A stretch of DNA of 64,000 bases from Enterobacter sp. ENT03 (GCF_019218745.1 NZ_JAHUXA010000007.1:62001-126000); one strand, 5' to 3'. Positions 1 through 11,899 are shown, counted from the stretch's first letter. The notes: generated by a model from the sequence alone, not told the origin. A program made the numbers and translations.

Positions 1-1
1 T

Positions 2-775
2 AATAACCTGCTGCACATCAGTGGCATCAGTCAGGCGGCGAAAGAGACGCAGCCGGAAGCCTATATCGTGGGCGAGCATTTTGGCGATGCGCGGCAGTGG
101 TTGCAGGCGGATGCCGAAGACGCGGCGATGAACTATCGGGGCTTTACCATTCCGCTGTGGGGCTTCCTCGCCAACACCGATATTTCCTACGATCCGCAGC
201 ATATCGATGCCGCCACCTGCATGGCGTGGATGGATAACTACCGTGCCGGGCTGTCGCATCAACAACAGCTGCGCATGTTTAACCAGCTCGACAGCCACGA
301 CACTTCGCGTTTTAAAACGTTGCTTGGCAAGGACATTGCGCGAATGCCGCTGGCGGTGGTCTGGCTGTTCAGCTGGCCCGGTGTGCCCTGTATCTATTAC
401 GGCGATGAAGTGGGGCTGGATGGCAACAACGATCCCTTCTGCCGTAAGCCATTCCCTTGGGACAAAGAAAAACAGGATGCCACGCTGTTCGCGCTTTATC
501 AGCAGATGGCGACGCTGCGCAAGAAAAGCCGCGCTTTGCGTCACGGCGGCTGTCAGGTACTGCATGCGGAAGGCGATGTGGTGGTGTTTGTGCGCGTTTT
601 CCAGCATGAACGCGTGCTGGTGGCGATCAACCGCGGCAGAGCCTGCGAGGTGGTGCTGACCGATTTGCCGCTGGTGGATGTTCCGGCCTGGCAGTGCAAA
701 GTGGGTACCGGCACCATCGAGGACAATGTGCTGTCGCTGCCGGCGATCTCCGCCACGTTGTGGCGCAACCGCTGA
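2..775 (+). CDS. malZ: Maltodextrin glucosidase MalZ, 3' part
   Basis: C-terminal 257 residues of a GH13 alpha-amylase-family enzyme; the reading frame is open at the left edge, so roughly the first 350 residues of the usual ~605 lie outside. MalZ removes glucose from the reducing end of maltodextrins in the cytoplasm. Visible GH13 landmarks are GEHFGD near the beginning (Glu of the acid/base region) and LDSHDTSRF about 95 residues in (conserved His-Asp of the active site), followed by YYGDEVG. The last ~90 residues form the small beta domain typical of the family. It is followed after 80 bases by the DUF2339 gene on the same strand, with no clear terminator between them. Confidence 0.95.
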   Translation, partial: NNLLHISGISQAAKETQPEAYIVGEHFGDARQWLQADAEDAAMNYRGFTIPLWGFLANTDISYDPQHIDAATCMAWMDNYRAGLSHQQQLRMFNQLDSHDTSRFKTLLGKDIARMPLAVVWLFSWPGVPCIYYGDEVGLDGNNDPFCRKPFPWDKEKQDATLFALYQQMATLRKKSRALRHGGCQVLHAEGDVVVFVRVFQHERVLVAINRGRACEVVLTDLPLVDVPAWQCKVGTGTIEDNVLSLPAISATLWRNR

Positions 776-855
776 ATCTTTCGCAACATTTTTATCAGGG
801 TTGAAAAGAAATGTAATATCCTTTCGGGAGTGATCACCGAACCGAAGGTAAAACC

Positions 856-3519
856 ATGGATGAGCTTTTGCTGGTTGCCGGTCTTGTTCTCTTTTTCGCG
901 ATGATTGTCGCCCCTGCGCTGGCGATCAGAGCGTGGCGAAAAAGCAGCGATACGCAGCGGGAACTGGGCATACTGCGTGAACGGCTGACGGCGCTGGAGC
1001 AGCAGCTGGCGGGACAGGCAAATGTGCCTGTGCCGCAACCGCTGCCTGAACGGATAGCGGAGCCGGAGCCGGAACCTGTTCCTGCGCCGGTCATTGTGCC
1101 GGCGTCCCCCCCTCCAACCATCGATCCCTGGGCTGCGCAACCGGCGTTGCCTGAGCCGGTCGCCGTCACGCCGCTGGCGGCCAGCAAACCCGTATCCGAT
1201 GAACCGCAAGGCGGCATGATCACCTCGCTGGTGAGCTGGTTTATGCGCGGCAACCCGCTGGCAAAACTCGGCATTCTGCTGCTGTTCTTCGGACTGGCGT
1301 TTTTATTCCGCTATTCCGTCGAGCGCGATCTGTTCCCCCTGGAACTGCGCCTGTGCGTGGCGGCGCTGGCGGCCGTGGTGCTGCTGGCGCTCGGCTGGCG
1401 ACTGCGTCACAAACAACCGGTCTATGCGCTGATTTTGCAGGGCGGTGCCACCGGCGTGCTCTACCTGACGGTATTCGGCGCGTTCCGCCTCTGGCAGATG
1501 CTGCCTGTGACGCTGGCGTTTGCTTTGCTGCTGCTGATCTGCGCGGTGAGCGTCGGGCTGGCGGTGTTGCAGCGCGCGTTAAGTCTGGCGATGCTCGCCA
1601 GCCTCGGCGGGTATCTCGCGCCGCTGCTGCTCTCTACTGGCGGCGGCAGCCATATCGGGCTGTTCTCGTTCTATCTGCTGCTCTCCTGCGGCATTCTTGC
1701 TATCAGCGTCTGGCAGCACTGGCGGGTGCTCAATCTGCTTGGTCTGCTGTTTACCTTTGGCGTGAGCGGCGTGTGGGGACTGTATGGCTACCGACCTGAG
1801 TTTTACTTCAGCTGCCAGCTTTTCCTGATCGCCAATATTGTGCTGTTCGGCGTGCTGAGCGTCGGGCTGTCGCTGCGTGCGCAGGGCGGCGGTAAACGTA
1901 TCATTGACGGCGTGCTGCTGTTCGCGCCGCCGCTGATCGGTTTTGGCATGCAGTACGCGCTTACTCAGGATTTCACCTTTGGTCCGGCGTTTTCTGCGCT
2001 CGGGTTTGGCGCGTTTTATCTGCTGCTGGCGTGGCTGGTGCTGCGGCGTAAACCTGAACTTGGGCGACCGCTGGTGCTGGCGGCGCTGGCGCTGGGCGGC
2101 GCGTTTGTCACACTGGCGATCCCGCTGGCGCTTTCTGCGCGCTGGACGTCGATGGCCTGGGCGCTGGAAGGGCTGGGCATTCTGTGGCTGGGCGTTCAGC
2201 AACAGCAGCGGCGAATGAGTTACAGCGGCACCGGTTTACTGCTGCTGGCCGTAGGCAGCGCGCTGTGGGCGGTGCAGGATCTGCTTCCGGCGCTGTCGCA
2301 ACTGATGATTTTTGCGGTGCTGAGCCTGACGTGGATCGCCGCTGCCTGGCTGTGGCGCGGCCTGAACACGCAGGGCAGCTATGGCCTGCTGGCAGGAGGC
2401 ATTATCTTCTGGCTGCTGGCCCTGCACGGGCTGTCGGCGTTGACCTTAAGCCGCTGGATGAACGATCTGCCGGGTCTGCTGGCGCTCATCGCCCTGAGCG
2501 TTCATGGCTGGCGGTGGGCCGCGCAACGGCTGCGCTGGCGCGCGCTCAGCTATAGCGTCTGGCTGCTGTGGCCTTTGATGCTGGCGACGCTGATCTGGCA
2601 GATCGCCGCCCAGGGCGCGATCTTCAGCGCTGGCTGGCAGAATCTCGCCTGGTGCATCGCGCTACCGTCCGCGTTCTGGCTGTTGCATCAACAGCGCACG
2701 CCGCCTGTGCCTTATCTTTCACAGGGACTGCACCTGTCGCTGTTCTGGATGATTATCACCGCGCTGGCGGCAGAGTTGTGGTGGTATCTGGATGCGCTGT
2801 CGTGGGGGATGTTCCCGTGGCAGGCGGGGCTGGCGATGACCGCGGCGGCAGCGGTCATCCTGCTGGTGCGCGCCGGTCTGAAACGCTCGCTGTGGCCGCT
2901 GCGCGTCTGGCCGCAGTGGTACGGCACGCTGGCGCTGGCCCCTATGGGCTTCTTCCTGCTGGTGATGCTGCTGCTGACCAATATTGATGATGGCGTGGTG
3001 ATGGCGCAGGGCTACCGGCCATTGCTCAATCCGCTGGAAGAGGGCGCGGCTTTTGCCTTGCTGGCGCTACTCGCGCTGGCGCAACTGTGCGCCCGCTATT
3101 TCCCGGAGCAGGGACGAGAAATCCACAAACGTGTGCCGCTGCTGCTGGCGGGGCTTGCCTTCTGGTGGCTGAACGGCCTGCTGTTGCGCAGCCTGGCGTG
3201 GTACGGCGCGATCGACTGGTCGGTAAGCGCGCTGTGGTCGTCCCGCCTGGTGCAGACCTGCTTCGCGCTGTTCTGGATGCTGGTGGCGCTGCTGGTGATG
3301 CTGCGCGCCGCCCGGCAGGCATCGCGGCGTGAATGGCTGTGCGGTGCGGCGCTGCTTGGCGTGGTGATTGTGAAACTGATGCTGGTGGACAGCGCAGGCG
3401 GCGGCGGGCTGGCCCGTGCGGTCGCCTTTATCGGCGTGGCGGTACTGGTGCTGATCGTGGGCTATTTCTCACCGTTGCCGCCCCGGGTACAACAGACGCA
3501 TAACGAGGAACAAGGATAA
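856..3519 (+). CDS. DUF2339-family polytopic membrane protein
   Basis: 887-residue protein of unknown function. Layout: an N-terminal membrane segment (residues ~3-24), a short predicted coiled coil (~30-55, heptad-like RERLTALEQQL), a Pro/Glu/Ala-rich linker (~58-118), then some two dozen closely packed hydrophobic segments to the C-terminus. This is the architecture of the DUF2339 family of inner-membrane proteins. The ATG is preceded by AAGGT. The stop codon overlaps the next ATG by one base, so the two genes are very probably translationally coupled. E. coli K-12 and Salmonella lack this pair between malZ and acpH/tsaA. Membrane location is clear from sequence; biochemical role is not known to me. 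Confidence 0.9.
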   Translation: MDELLLVAGLVLFFAMIVAPALAIRAWRKSSDTQRELGILRERLTALEQQLAGQANVPVPQPLPERIAEPEPEPVPAPVIVPASPPPTIDPWAAQPALPEPVAVTPLAASKPVSDEPQGGMITSLVSWFMRGNPLAKLGILLLFFGLAFLFRYSVERDLFPLELRLCVAALAAVVLLALGWRLRHKQPVYALILQGGATGVLYLTVFGAFRLWQMLPVTLAFALLLLICAVSVGLAVLQRALSLAMLASLGGYLAPLLLSTGGGSHIGLFSFYLLLSCGILAISVWQHWRVLNLLGLLFTFGVSGVWGLYGYRPEFYFSCQLFLIANIVLFGVLSVGLSLRAQGGGKRIIDGVLLFAPPLIGFGMQYALTQDFTFGPAFSALGFGAFYLLLAWLVLRRKPELGRPLVLAALALGGAFVTLAIPLALSARWTSMAWALEGLGILWLGVQQQQRRMSYSGTGLLLLAVGSALWAVQDLLPALSQLMIFAVLSLTWIAAAWLWRGLNTQGSYGLLAGGIIFWLLALHGLSALTLSRWMNDLPGLLALIALSVHGWRWAAQRLRWRALSYSVWLLWPLMLATLIWQIAAQGAIFSAGWQNLAWCIALPSAFWLLHQQRTPPVPYLSQGLHLSLFWMIITALAAELWWYLDALSWGMFPWQAGLAMTAAAAVILLVRAGLKRSLWPLRVWPQWYGTLALAPMGFFLLVMLLLTNIDDGVVMAQGYRPLLNPLEEGAAFALLALLALAQLCARYFPEQGREIHKRVPLLLAGLAFWWLNGLLLRSLAWYGAIDWSVSALWSSRLVQTCFALFWMLVALLVMLRAARQASRREWLCGAALLGVVIVKLMLVDSAGGGGLARAVAFIGVAVLVLIVGYFSPLPPRVQQTHNEEQG

Positions 3520-4886
3520 TGACGATCATCAGACGGATACTTTTTTGTGCGTTGCTCGGCGCGGCGCTGCCGGGCTGGAGTCAGGACGCCACGCCGGAAA
3601 CGCCGCAGGATTATGCCTGGGGCGCGGCGCTGGAGACAACGCCACCCTCACCGCTGTATCAGGTGACGCTGCCGGGGCGTATTTATACCGACAGCGTTGC
3701 GCCCGATCTGCGCGATGTGCGCGTCTTCAACCAGCAGGGGCACGCGGTGCCCTTTACGCTGATCCCGGCGGTGCAGAAACAGACGCCGCCGCGCACGCTA
3801 CCGCTGCGCCTGTTCGCGCTCGATCCGGTGCCTGAAAACAAGGCCGCGTCAGAAACGCTGTGGCTGCGCTCGCAGGACGGCATTGAAATCCGCCTCGAGG
3901 GCGAAGGCAAAAAGACAGCGGGCAAAAGCTACCTGTTAACCCTGCCTGAAACACAAAAGGACGAATTTCCGTTATCGCAGCTGAAGCTGTCATGGAACGC
4001 TGCCCCCGCGAACTGGCAAGGGCAGGTGGATGTGTATGTCAGCAGCGATCTGAAAAACTGGACGCTGTATGGACGCGAGATGCCACTGATGGATCTGGCC
4101 TCCGGCAACGATCGTCTGTTGCTGGATACGCTGGATTTCACCAGCACGGTGTATCCGACGGAGATGCGGTATGTGCTGGTGGTGTTCAATGACGCCGCGC
4201 GTGCGCCGACGCTGACCGGCGCGACAGCAGTGGAGCAGATTTACAGTGATACCGCGGTAAACATCCCCCTTAACGCGGTGGCGAAAACCGTCTCCTCGTC
4301 GGTGCAGGAGTTCTCCTGGCAACGGCCACAGCCGCTGGTGTCAGTGATGATCGAGGCCCGTGAAGGGCGCGTACTGCCGCTGGCGATCGAGTATCGCAGT
4401 GAGGCAAAGGCCGCGTGGCAACCGCTGGCGAAAAGCGTGGTTTATCAGCTGAACGGTAAGGCTTCGGAACCGCTGATGACCAGCGGGCTGGTGCAGGCGA
4501 TCCGTGTGACGGCGGTGAACGGCCAACTGGAGGACGGTATCGCCCAGGTGACCGGCGAGCGCGCCAGCCAGACGGTGATTTTTAACGCGCAGGGCAAAGG
4601 GCCGTTTTTACTGGCGTGGGGTAATGGTGCCGCGCAGCCGCAGGCTATGGAAGTTGATATGCTGGTGCCCGCCGCGCTGCGTCAGGAGAATGCGCAGATC
4701 CCGGAAGCGCAGGTGATGGATCGTATTGTGCTGGGTGGTGACGCACGGCTGACGGCGGTGGATCCGGCGCAGCAGGAAAGCCAGTGGAAGAAGATGCTGG
4801 TGTGGGCGGCGCTGGTGCTGGGCGTGCTGGTGCTGGTCTGGGTAGGGCTGGGCATCTGGCGCGAGGTACGGCAGAAGTCGGTATAA
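3519..4886 (+). CDS. DUF3999-family exported protein with C-terminal membrane anchor
   Basis: 455-residue protein. An N-terminal signal sequence (residues ~1-21, ending near GWSQ) precedes a long, beta-rich soluble domain. A single C-terminal hydrophobic helix (~428-448, WAALVLGVLVLVWVGLGIW) is followed by basic residues, so the protein is expected to sit in the periplasm anchored in the inner membrane. It matches the DUF3999 family, which as far as I recall is commonly found beside DUF2339. The start overlaps the DUF2339 stop (TAATG), suggesting a two-protein complex. No enzymatic motif was recognised. The gene ends just before a REP cluster. Confidence 0.88.
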   Translation: MTIIRRILFCALLGAALPGWSQDATPETPQDYAWGAALETTPPSPLYQVTLPGRIYTDSVAPDLRDVRVFNQQGHAVPFTLIPAVQKQTPPRTLPLRLFALDPVPENKAASETLWLRSQDGIEIRLEGEGKKTAGKSYLLTLPETQKDEFPLSQLKLSWNAAPANWQGQVDVYVSSDLKNWTLYGREMPLMDLASGNDRLLLDTLDFTSTVYPTEMRYVLVVFNDAARAPTLTGATAVEQIYSDTAVNIPLNAVAKTVSSSVQEFSWQRPQPLVSVMIEAREGRVLPLAIEYRSEAKAAWQPLAKSVVYQLNGKASEPLMTSGLVQAIRVTAVNGQLEDGIAQVTGERASQTVIFNAQGKGPFLLAWGNGAAQPQAMEVDMLVPAALRQENAQIPEAQVMDRIVLGGDARLTAVDPAQQESQWKKMLVWAALVLGVLVLVWVGLGIWREVRQKSV

Positions 4887-4889
4887 AAA

Positions 4890-5030
4890 TGCCGGGTGGC
4901 GCTGACGCTTACCCGGCCTACGATCTGTGGAGCAATTGCAGGGCCGTGTAGGCCCGGCAAGCAAAGCGCCGCCGGGCATTACGTCATCAGAACCCTGTAG
5001 GCCCGGTAAACTCAGCGCCACCGGGCAAAA
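4890..5030. repeat. REP-element cluster (three units)
   Basis: Three palindromic units typical of enterobacterial REP sequences lie between converging genes: about 4890-4921 (GCCGGGTGGC ... TTACCCGGCCTA), 4947-4980 (TGTAGGCCCGGCAAGC ... GCCGCCGGGCAT, opposite orientation) and 4996-5030 (TGTAGGCCCGGTAAAC ... GCCACCGGGCA). Alternating orientation is the BIME arrangement. Such clusters usually act as transcript-end stabilisers or attenuators, here between the DUF3999 gene and tsaA. Confidence 0.88.
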
Positions 5031-5034
5031 CCGC

Positions 5035-5637
5035 TTACAGGCTGGTGAGGTTTTCGCTCAGGTATTTCGCCACGCCGTCCGGAGACGCGTTCATACCTTC
5101 TTTGCCTTTTTCCCACTGCGCCGGGCACACTTCGCCGTGCTCTTCGTGGAATTGCAGGGCATCCACCATACGCAGCATTTCGTCGATGTTACGTCCCAGC
5201 GGCAGATCGTTCACGACCTGGTGGCGCACGATACCGTTAGCGTCGATCAGGAAGGAGCCGCGCAGCGCCACGCCTGCGTCCGGATGTTCAATGCCGTACG
5301 CTTTCTGCACTTCGCGCTTGATGTCAGCCACCATCGCGTATTTCACCGGGCCAATGCCGCCTTTGTCGACCGGGGTGTTACGCCAGGCGTTGTGAACAAA
5401 TTCAGAGTCAAAAGAAACGCCGACCACTTCCACGCCGCGCTTCTGGAATTCTTCGTAACGCTTGTCAAAGGCGATCAGCTCTGACGGGCAGACGAAGGTG
5501 AAGTCCATCGGCCAGAAAAACAGAACGGTCGCTTTGCCCTGGGTATGCTGTTTGAAGTTGAAATTCTCAACAATTTCACCACTGCCAAGCACGGCTGCGG
5601 CGGTAAAGTCTGGAGCCGGACGAGTGACCAGTACCAT
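5035..5637 (-). CDS. tsaA: 2-Cys peroxiredoxin (TsaA/AhpC type)
   Basis: 200-residue thiol peroxidase that reduces hydrogen peroxide and organic hydroperoxides in the cytoplasm. The peroxidatic cysteine is Cys50 in DFTFVCPSEL, and the resolving cysteine is Cys171 in GEVCPAQW, making it a typical 2-Cys peroxiredoxin. The start at 5637 (MVLVTRPAPDF) is preceded by a strong AGGAGA ribosome site. An upstream in-frame ATG at 5688 would add 17 residues but lacks this support. Salmonella carries the same gene (tsaA) beside acpH; E. coli K-12 has none here. The symbol rests on that positional and sequence match. It is transcribed towards the REP cluster, alone or with acpH, which lies 71 bases upstream. 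Confidence 0.93.
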   Translation of the reverse strand: MVLVTRPAPDFTAAAVLGSGEIVENFNFKQHTQGKATVLFFWPMDFTFVCPSELIAFDKRYEEFQKRGVEVVGVSFDSEFVHNAWRNTPVDKGGIGPVKYAMVADIKREVQKAYGIEHPDAGVALRGSFLIDANGIVRHQVVNDLPLGRNIDEMLRMVDALQFHEEHGEVCPAQWEKGKEGMNASPDGVAKYLSENLTSL

Positions 5638-5708
5638 AATATTTCTCCTGTGTAATTGTAGGGATAGCGTCGCTAACAAGATAATCACCTGCCACTAAAG
5701 CGCAAGCA

Positions 5709-6290
5709 TTAAAGTTCTTTGTTTTTCGCCTGCGCCATCATGCGGGGATAGAACTGAAAGAACCGCTTTTCCAGCGCGGTATAGTGCGTATCCAGATCCT
5801 GCCATGAGTCGCGCAGCGCATCGAGTTTAGGGCGGCGTGTCGCCATGCCGTTGAGTACCTGCTGAATAAAATCCATATCCCGATAGCGCTCCAGCCATTT
5901 CTCTGACCACAAATAGTCATTCAGATTGACGAAGCGCGCCGGCGATGAGGGCAAAATGGTGGCGACCTGCGCGTGGGCATAGCTGACAAACGCGGTCAGC
6001 GGCATCTCGGGCGACATCTGCGCCCAGTGGCGCGACAGGAAATGATCCCACATCACGTCGAGCGTAATCGGCGCGACCCGGCGTGTCTGCGGGCGAAACC
6101 ACTCCCGCGCCTCGCGGACTTCCGGCAGATTATCGGTCAGCACGTCGATACGACGGTGCATGCGAATGCCATCAACGATCTCGGTCGGATACGCATCCTG
6201 CGGGTTGCCGCGAACAAAATCCCCCAGCAAATTACCGGGAAGCGAGCTTTCTGCGAGGTGTGCAAGATGCAGGTGTGCGAGGAAGTTCAT
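5709..6290 (-). CDS. acpH: Acyl carrier protein phosphodiesterase AcpH
   Basis: 193 residues, the usual length. AcpH hydrolyses the 4'-phosphopantetheine group from holo-ACP, giving apo-ACP. The N-terminus [10 protein letters not shown] with Asp24 (LLGDFVRG) and the later [10 protein letters not shown] stretch are family hallmarks that supply metal-binding acidic and histidine residues. It lies divergent from queA with about 93 bases between the two start codons, as in E. coli (where it was called yajB). Confidence 0.95.
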   Translation of the reverse strand: MNFLAHLHLAHLAESSLPGNLLGDFVRGNPQDAYPTEIVDGIRMHRRIDVLTDNLPEVREAREWFRPQTRRVAPITLDVMWDHFLSRHWAQMSPEMPLTAFVSYAHAQVATILPSSPARFVNLNDYLWSEKWLERYRDMDFIQQVLNGMATRRPKLDALRDSWQDLDTHYTALEKRFFQFYPRMMAQAKNKEL

Positions 6291-6383
6291 TGTTTAGTTA
6301 ATCCATAAAAGAGGCGTAGCTGTTGCAGCGGAAGCACCGTAGCACTAGACTATCCCGCCTGTTTTTCAGTCTGAGTGTAAGTC

Positions 6384-7454
6384 ATGCGCGTTGCCGATTT
6401 TTCCTTTGAATTACCCGAATCCCTGATCGCCCATTATCCTGTGCCTGCGCGTAGCAGCTGCCGCCTGTTATCGCTGGACGGGCCGACGGGCGCGCTGACG
6501 CATGGTACTTTCACCGATCTGCTCGATAAGCTCAACCCTGGCGATCTGCTGGTCTTTAACAATACCCGCGTGATCCCGGCGCGCCTGTTTGGCCGTAAAG
6601 CCAGCGGCGGCAAGATCGAAGTGCTGGTTGAGCGCATGCTGGATGATAAACGTATTCTGGCACATATTCGCGCCTCTAAAGCGCCGAAGCCGGGTGCCGA
6701 GCTGCTGTTAGGCGACGATGACAGTGTTAAAGCCACCATGGTGGCGCGTCACGATGCGCTGTTTGAAGTGGAGTTCAACGATGAACGCCCGGTGCTGGAT
6801 ATTCTTAACGCCATCGGCCATATGCCGCTGCCGCCGTATATCGATCGCCCGGATGAAGATGCCGACCGTGAACTCTACCAGACCGTCTACAGCCAGAAGC
6901 CAGGTGCCGTAGCCGCGCCGACCGCGGGCCTGCACTTTGATGAGCCGCTGCTGGCGCGCCTGCGTGAAAAAGGCGTGGAGATGGCGTTCGTAACGCTGCA
7001 CGTTGGCGCGGGGACTTTCCAGCCGGTGCGCGTGGACAGCATTGAAGATCACATCATGCACTCTGAATACGCCGAAGTGCCGCAGGAGGTGGTTGACGCG
7101 GTGCTGGCGGCGAAAGCGCGCGGTAATCGCGTGGTGGCGGTCGGCACGACCTCGGTACGCTCGCTCGAAAGCGCGGCGAAAGCGGCGAAAAACGATCTTA
7201 TCGAACCCTTCTTTGGCGATACGCAGATCTTTATTTACCCCGGCTATCAATACAGCGTGATCGACGCGCTGGTGACCAATTTCCACCTGCCGGAATCGAC
7301 GCTGATCATGCTGGTATCAGCCTTTGCCGGTTATAAAGCCACCATGCACGCCTATGAAGAAGCGGTAAAAGCGGAATATCGCTTTTTTAGTTACGGGGAT
7401 GCGATGTTTATCACGTACAATCCGCAGGCAATTTCTGAGCGCGTCGGGGAATAG
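6384..7454 (+). CDS. queA: tRNA preQ1(34) S-adenosylmethionine ribosyltransferase-isomerase QueA
   Basis: 356 residues, full length. QueA transfers the ribosyl moiety of S-adenosylmethionine to preQ1 at tRNA position 34, making epoxyqueuosine. The start [11 protein letters not shown] and conserved blocks [13 protein letters not shown] and PTAGLHF are characteristic. It is the first gene of the queA-tgt-yajC-secD-secF cluster, with tgt starting 55 bases downstream, and it works directly after Tgt in queuosine synthesis. Confidence 0.97.
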   Translation: MRVADFSFELPESLIAHYPVPARSSCRLLSLDGPTGALTHGTFTDLLDKLNPGDLLVFNNTRVIPARLFGRKASGGKIEVLVERMLDDKRILAHIRASKAPKPGAELLLGDDDSVKATMVARHDALFEVEFNDERPVLDILNAIGHMPLPPYIDRPDEDADRELYQTVYSQKPGAVAAPTAGLHFDEPLLARLREKGVEMAFVTLHVGAGTFQPVRVDSIEDHIMHSEYAEVPQEVVDAVLAAKARGNRVVAVGTTSVRSLESAAKAAKNDLIEPFFGDTQIFIYPGYQYSVIDALVTNFHLPESTLIMLVSAFAGYKATMHAYEEAVKAEYRFFSYGDAMFITYNPQAISERVGE

Positions 7455-7470
7455 TTCCGCGGCGCTGTGA

Positions 7471-8637
<1,167 letters not shown>

Positions 8638-8659
8638 TTTTAATAATGAGGGAATTTGA

Positions 8660-8992
8660 ATGAGCTTTTTTATTTCTGATGCTGTAGCAGCAACGGGCGC
8701 ACCGGCGCAGGGCAGCCCGATGTCTTTGATCCTGATGCTGGTTGTGTTTGGCCTGATCTTCTATTTCATGATCCTGCGCCCACAGCAGAAACGCACCAAA
8801 GAGCACAAAAATCTGATGAGCTCTATCGCCAAAGGTGATGAAGTGCTGACCAACGGTGGCCTGGTGGGTCGCGTGACCAAAGTAGCGGAAACTGGCTACA
8901 TTGCTATCGCCCTGAATGACACCACTGAAGTGGTTATCAAACGTGACTTCGTAGCTGCCGTTCTGCCGAAAGGCACGATGAAGGCGCTGTAA
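8660..8992 (+). CDS. yajC: Sec translocon accessory subunit YajC
   Basis: 110-residue inner-membrane protein with one transmembrane segment (residues ~19-37, MSLILMLVVFGLIFYFMILRP region) and a basic cytoplasmic domain. It associates with SecD and SecF to assist preprotein translocation through SecYEG. GAGGG precedes the ATG. tgt ends 22 bases upstream and secD follows after 27 bases, the normal operon arrangement. Confidence 0.96.
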   Translation: MSFFISDAVAATGAPAQGSPMSLILMLVVFGLIFYFMILRPQQKRTKEHKNLMSSIAKGDEVLTNGGLVGRVTKVAETGYIAIALNDTTEVVIKRDFVAAVLPKGTMKAL

Positions 8993-9019
8993 TCTTTCGT
9001 TTTCCCAAAGGGAAGTGCC

Positions 9020-10867
9020 GTGTTAAACCGTTATCCTTTGTGGAAGTACATTATGTTGGTCGTCGTGATTATCGTCGGCCTGCTTTACGCACTTCCCAAC
9101 CTGTATGGTGAGGATCCGGCAGTTCAGATCACTGGTGCGCGCGGCGTCGCCGCCAGTGAGCAAACGCTGATCCAGGTCCAGAACACCTTAAAACAAGAAA
9201 AAATCATCGCTAAGTCTGTGGCACTGGAAGAGGGCGCTATTCTTGCGCGTTTCGACTCCACCGATACGCAGCTGCGCGCGCGTGAAGCGCTGCTCAGCCT
9301 GTTGGGTGACAAATATGTCGTGGCGCTGAACCTCGCACCTGCTACACCACGCTGGTTATCCTCCATCAAAGCAGAGCCGATGAAACTCGGTCTTGATCTG
9401 CGTGGTGGTGTGCACTTCCTGATGGAAGTGGATATGGATACCGCGCTCGGCAAACTGCAGGAACAAAATACCGACAGCCTGCGCAGCGATTTGCGCGAAA
9501 AAGGCATTCCTTACACCAACGTGCGTAAGGAAGATAACTATGGCGTGAGCATTGTGTTCCGCGACAGCGCAGCGCGCGATCAGGCGATCACTTACCTGAC
9601 TGCCCGTCACCGCGACATGGTGATCACCAGCCAAAGCGGCAACGCTCTGCGTGCGGTGATGACCGATGCGCGTCTGAGCGAAGCACGTGAATACGCGGTA
9701 CAGCAGAACATCAACATCCTGCGTAACCGTGTCAACCAACTGGGTGTTGCCGAGCCGCTGGTACAGCGTCAGGGTGCAGACCGCATCGTGGTTGAACTGC
9801 CGGGTATTCAGGATACTGCGCGTGCGAAGGAAATCCTTGGCGCAACCGCCACGCTGGAATTCCGTCTGGTGAACACTAATGTCGATCAGTCGGCTGCGGC
9901 TTCTGGCCGTGTACCGGGTGATTCGGAAGTGAAACAGATGCGCGAAGGCCAGCCGGTTGTGCTGTACAAACGTGTGATCCTGACCGGTGACCATATCACC
10001 GACTCCACTTCCAGCCAGGATGAGTACAACCAGCCGCAGGTTAACATCTCGCTCGACAGCGCAGGTGGCAACATCATGTCTAACTTCACCAAGGACAACA
10101 TCGGCAAACCGATGGCGACCCTGTTTGTGGAGTACAAAGACAGCGGTAAAAAAGATGCGAATGGCCGTTCCGTACTGGTGAAACAGGAAGAGGTGATTAA
10201 CGTCGCGAATATCCAGTCTCGCCTTGGCAACAGCTTCCGTATCACTGGGATTAATAATCCGAACGAAGCGCGTCAGCTGTCGCTGCTGCTGCGTGCGGGT
10301 GCGTTGATCGCGCCGATTCAGATCGTGGAAGAACGTACCATTGGCCCAACCTTAGGGATGCAGAACATCACTCAGGGTCTGGAAGCCTGTCTGGCCGGTC
10401 TGGCGGTGTCCATCATCTTCATGCTGTTCTTCTATAAGAAGTTTGGCCTGATTGCCACCACAGCGCTGATTGCCAACCTGGTGCTGATTGTCGGCATTAT
10501 GTCCCTGCTGCCAGGGGCGACGCTGACTATGCCGGGTATCGCGGGGATCGTCTTAACCCTTGCGGTGGCGGTGGATGCGAACGTGCTGATAAACGAACGT
10601 ATCAAAGAAGAGCTGAGTAACGGGCGTAGTGTCCAGCAGGCGATTGACGAAGGTTATCGCGGCGCGTTCAGTTCCATTTTTGACGCCAACGTTACGACGC
10701 TTATTAAGGTCATCATCCTGTATGCCGTAGGCACCGGGGCCATTAAAGGCTTCGCCATTACCACCGGTATCGGTGTGGCGACGTCAATGTTTACCGCGAT
10801 CGTCGGCACCCGTGCCATCGTAAACCTGTTGTACGGCGGCAAACGCATCAACAAGCTGTCTATCTGA
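9020..10867 (+). CDS. secD: Protein translocase subunit SecD
   Basis: 615 residues, full length, beginning with GTG after AAGGGAAG. SecD is an RND-family membrane protein that uses the proton gradient to help release and fold exported proteins. One N-terminal transmembrane helix (~9-27) is followed by a large periplasmic P1 domain and a C-terminal block of five helices (from ~450 on). [12 protein letters not shown] and [18 protein letters not shown] are conserved family motifs. secF begins 10 bases downstream. Confidence 0.97.
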   Translation: MLNRYPLWKYIMLVVVIIVGLLYALPNLYGEDPAVQITGARGVAASEQTLIQVQNTLKQEKIIAKSVALEEGAILARFDSTDTQLRAREALLSLLGDKYVVALNLAPATPRWLSSIKAEPMKLGLDLRGGVHFLMEVDMDTALGKLQEQNTDSLRSDLREKGIPYTNVRKEDNYGVSIVFRDSAARDQAITYLTARHRDMVITSQSGNALRAVMTDARLSEAREYAVQQNINILRNRVNQLGVAEPLVQRQGADRIVVELPGIQDTARAKEILGATATLEFRLVNTNVDQSAAASGRVPGDSEVKQMREGQPVVLYKRVILTGDHITDSTSSQDEYNQPQVNISLDSAGGNIMSNFTKDNIGKPMATLFVEYKDSGKKDANGRSVLVKQEEVINVANIQSRLGNSFRITGINNPNEARQLSLLLRAGALIAPIQIVEERTIGPTLGMQNITQGLEACLAGLAVSIIFMLFFYKKFGLIATTALIANLVLIVGIMSLLPGATLTMPGIAGIVLTLAVAVDANVLINERIKEELSNGRSVQQAIDEGYRGAFSSIFDANVTTLIKVIILYAVGTGAIKGFAITTGIGVATSMFTAIVGTRAIVNLLYGGKRINKLSI

Positions 10868-10877
10868 GGAGTGCGTT

Positions 10878-11849
10878 GTGGCACAGGAATATACTGTTGA
10901 ACAATTGAACCACGGCCGTAGAGTCTATGACTTTATGCGCTGGGATTACTGGGCTTTCGGCATCTCCGGTTTTCTGCTGATCCTGTCACTGATTGTTATT
11001 GGCGTGAAAGGCTTTAACTGGGGTCTGGATTTTACCGGCGGTACGGTCATCGAAATCTCGCTGGAAAAACCAGCCGATATGGATCTGATGCGTGAAGCGC
11101 TGGAAAAAGCGGGCTTTGCCGATCCGTTGTTGCAGAACTTTGGCAGCAGCCGCGACATCATGGTGCGTATGCCGCCTGCCGAAGGGGAAACCGGTGGTCA
11201 GGTGCTGGGCAGCAAGGTCGTGAACGTGATTAACGAAGCGACCAGTCAGAATGCTGCGGTAAAACGTATCGAGTTTGTCGGACCAAGCGTGGGCGCAGAC
11301 CTGGCGCAGACCGGTGCGATGGCGCTGATGGTGGCGCTGATTTCCATTCTGGTTTACGTCGGATTCCGCTTTGAGTGGCGTCTGGCGGCTGGTGTGGTTA
11401 TCTCGCTGGCACACGACGTTATCATCACCATGGGCGTATTGTCGCTGTTCCATATTGAAGTGGACCTGACGATTGTCGCCTCGCTGATGTCGGTAATCGG
11501 CTATTCGCTTAACGACAGCATCGTGGTATCGGACCGTATTCGTGAAAACTTCCGCAAGATCCGCCGCGGAACGCCGTACGAAATCTTTAACGTGTCCCTG
11601 ACCCAGACGCTGCACAGGACGTTGATCACCTCGGGAACCACCTTAGTGGTGATCCTGATGCTCTACCTCTTTGGCGGTGCCATGCTCCAGGGCTTCTCGC
11701 TGACCATGCTGATCGGTGTTTCCATCGGTACCGCATCGTCGATTTATGTCGCATCAGCGCTGGCGCTGAAACTGGGCATGAAGCGTGAACACCTGCTGGT
11801 GCAGAAAGTCGAGAAAGAAGGCGCGGATCAACCGTCAATCCTTCCGTAA
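10878..11849 (+). CDS. secF: Protein translocase subunit SecF
   Basis: 323 residues, GTG start after TGAGGAG. Partner of SecD with six predicted transmembrane helices. The N-terminal helix is followed by a small periplasmic domain opening with [12 protein letters not shown], and the C-terminal block contains [16 protein letters not shown], which carries the conserved acidic residues of the proton path. It is the last gene of the queA-secF cluster; a rho-independent terminator follows 22 bases after its stop. Confidence 0.97.
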   Translation: MAQEYTVEQLNHGRRVYDFMRWDYWAFGISGFLLILSLIVIGVKGFNWGLDFTGGTVIEISLEKPADMDLMREALEKAGFADPLLQNFGSSRDIMVRMPPAEGETGGQVLGSKVVNVINEATSQNAAVKRIEFVGPSVGADLAQTGAMALMVALISILVYVGFRFEWRLAAGVVISLAHDVIITMGVLSLFHIEVDLTIVASLMSVIGYSLNDSIVVSDRIRENFRKIRRGTPYEIFNVSLTQTLHRTLITSGTTLVVILMLYLFGGAMLQGFSLTMLIGVSIGTASSIYVASALALKLGMKREHLLVQKVEKEGADQPSILP

Positions 11850-11871
11850 CGTCTGCTCTGCTGTAAATAAG

Positions 11872-11899
11872 ATCCCGGTCATCTGATCGGGATTTTTTT
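11872..11899 (+). terminator. Terminator after secF
   Basis: ATCCCG and CGGGAT arms around a 10-base loop, followed directly by a run of seven T. It closes the queA-tgt-yajC-secDF transcript. Confidence 0.85.

Noticed and set aside
4890-5030. CRISPR-like array
   Set aside because: The repeated GCCGGG/CCCGGC units are palindromic, alternate in orientation and have no regular spacers; they are REP elements. The same applies at 46039-46226.
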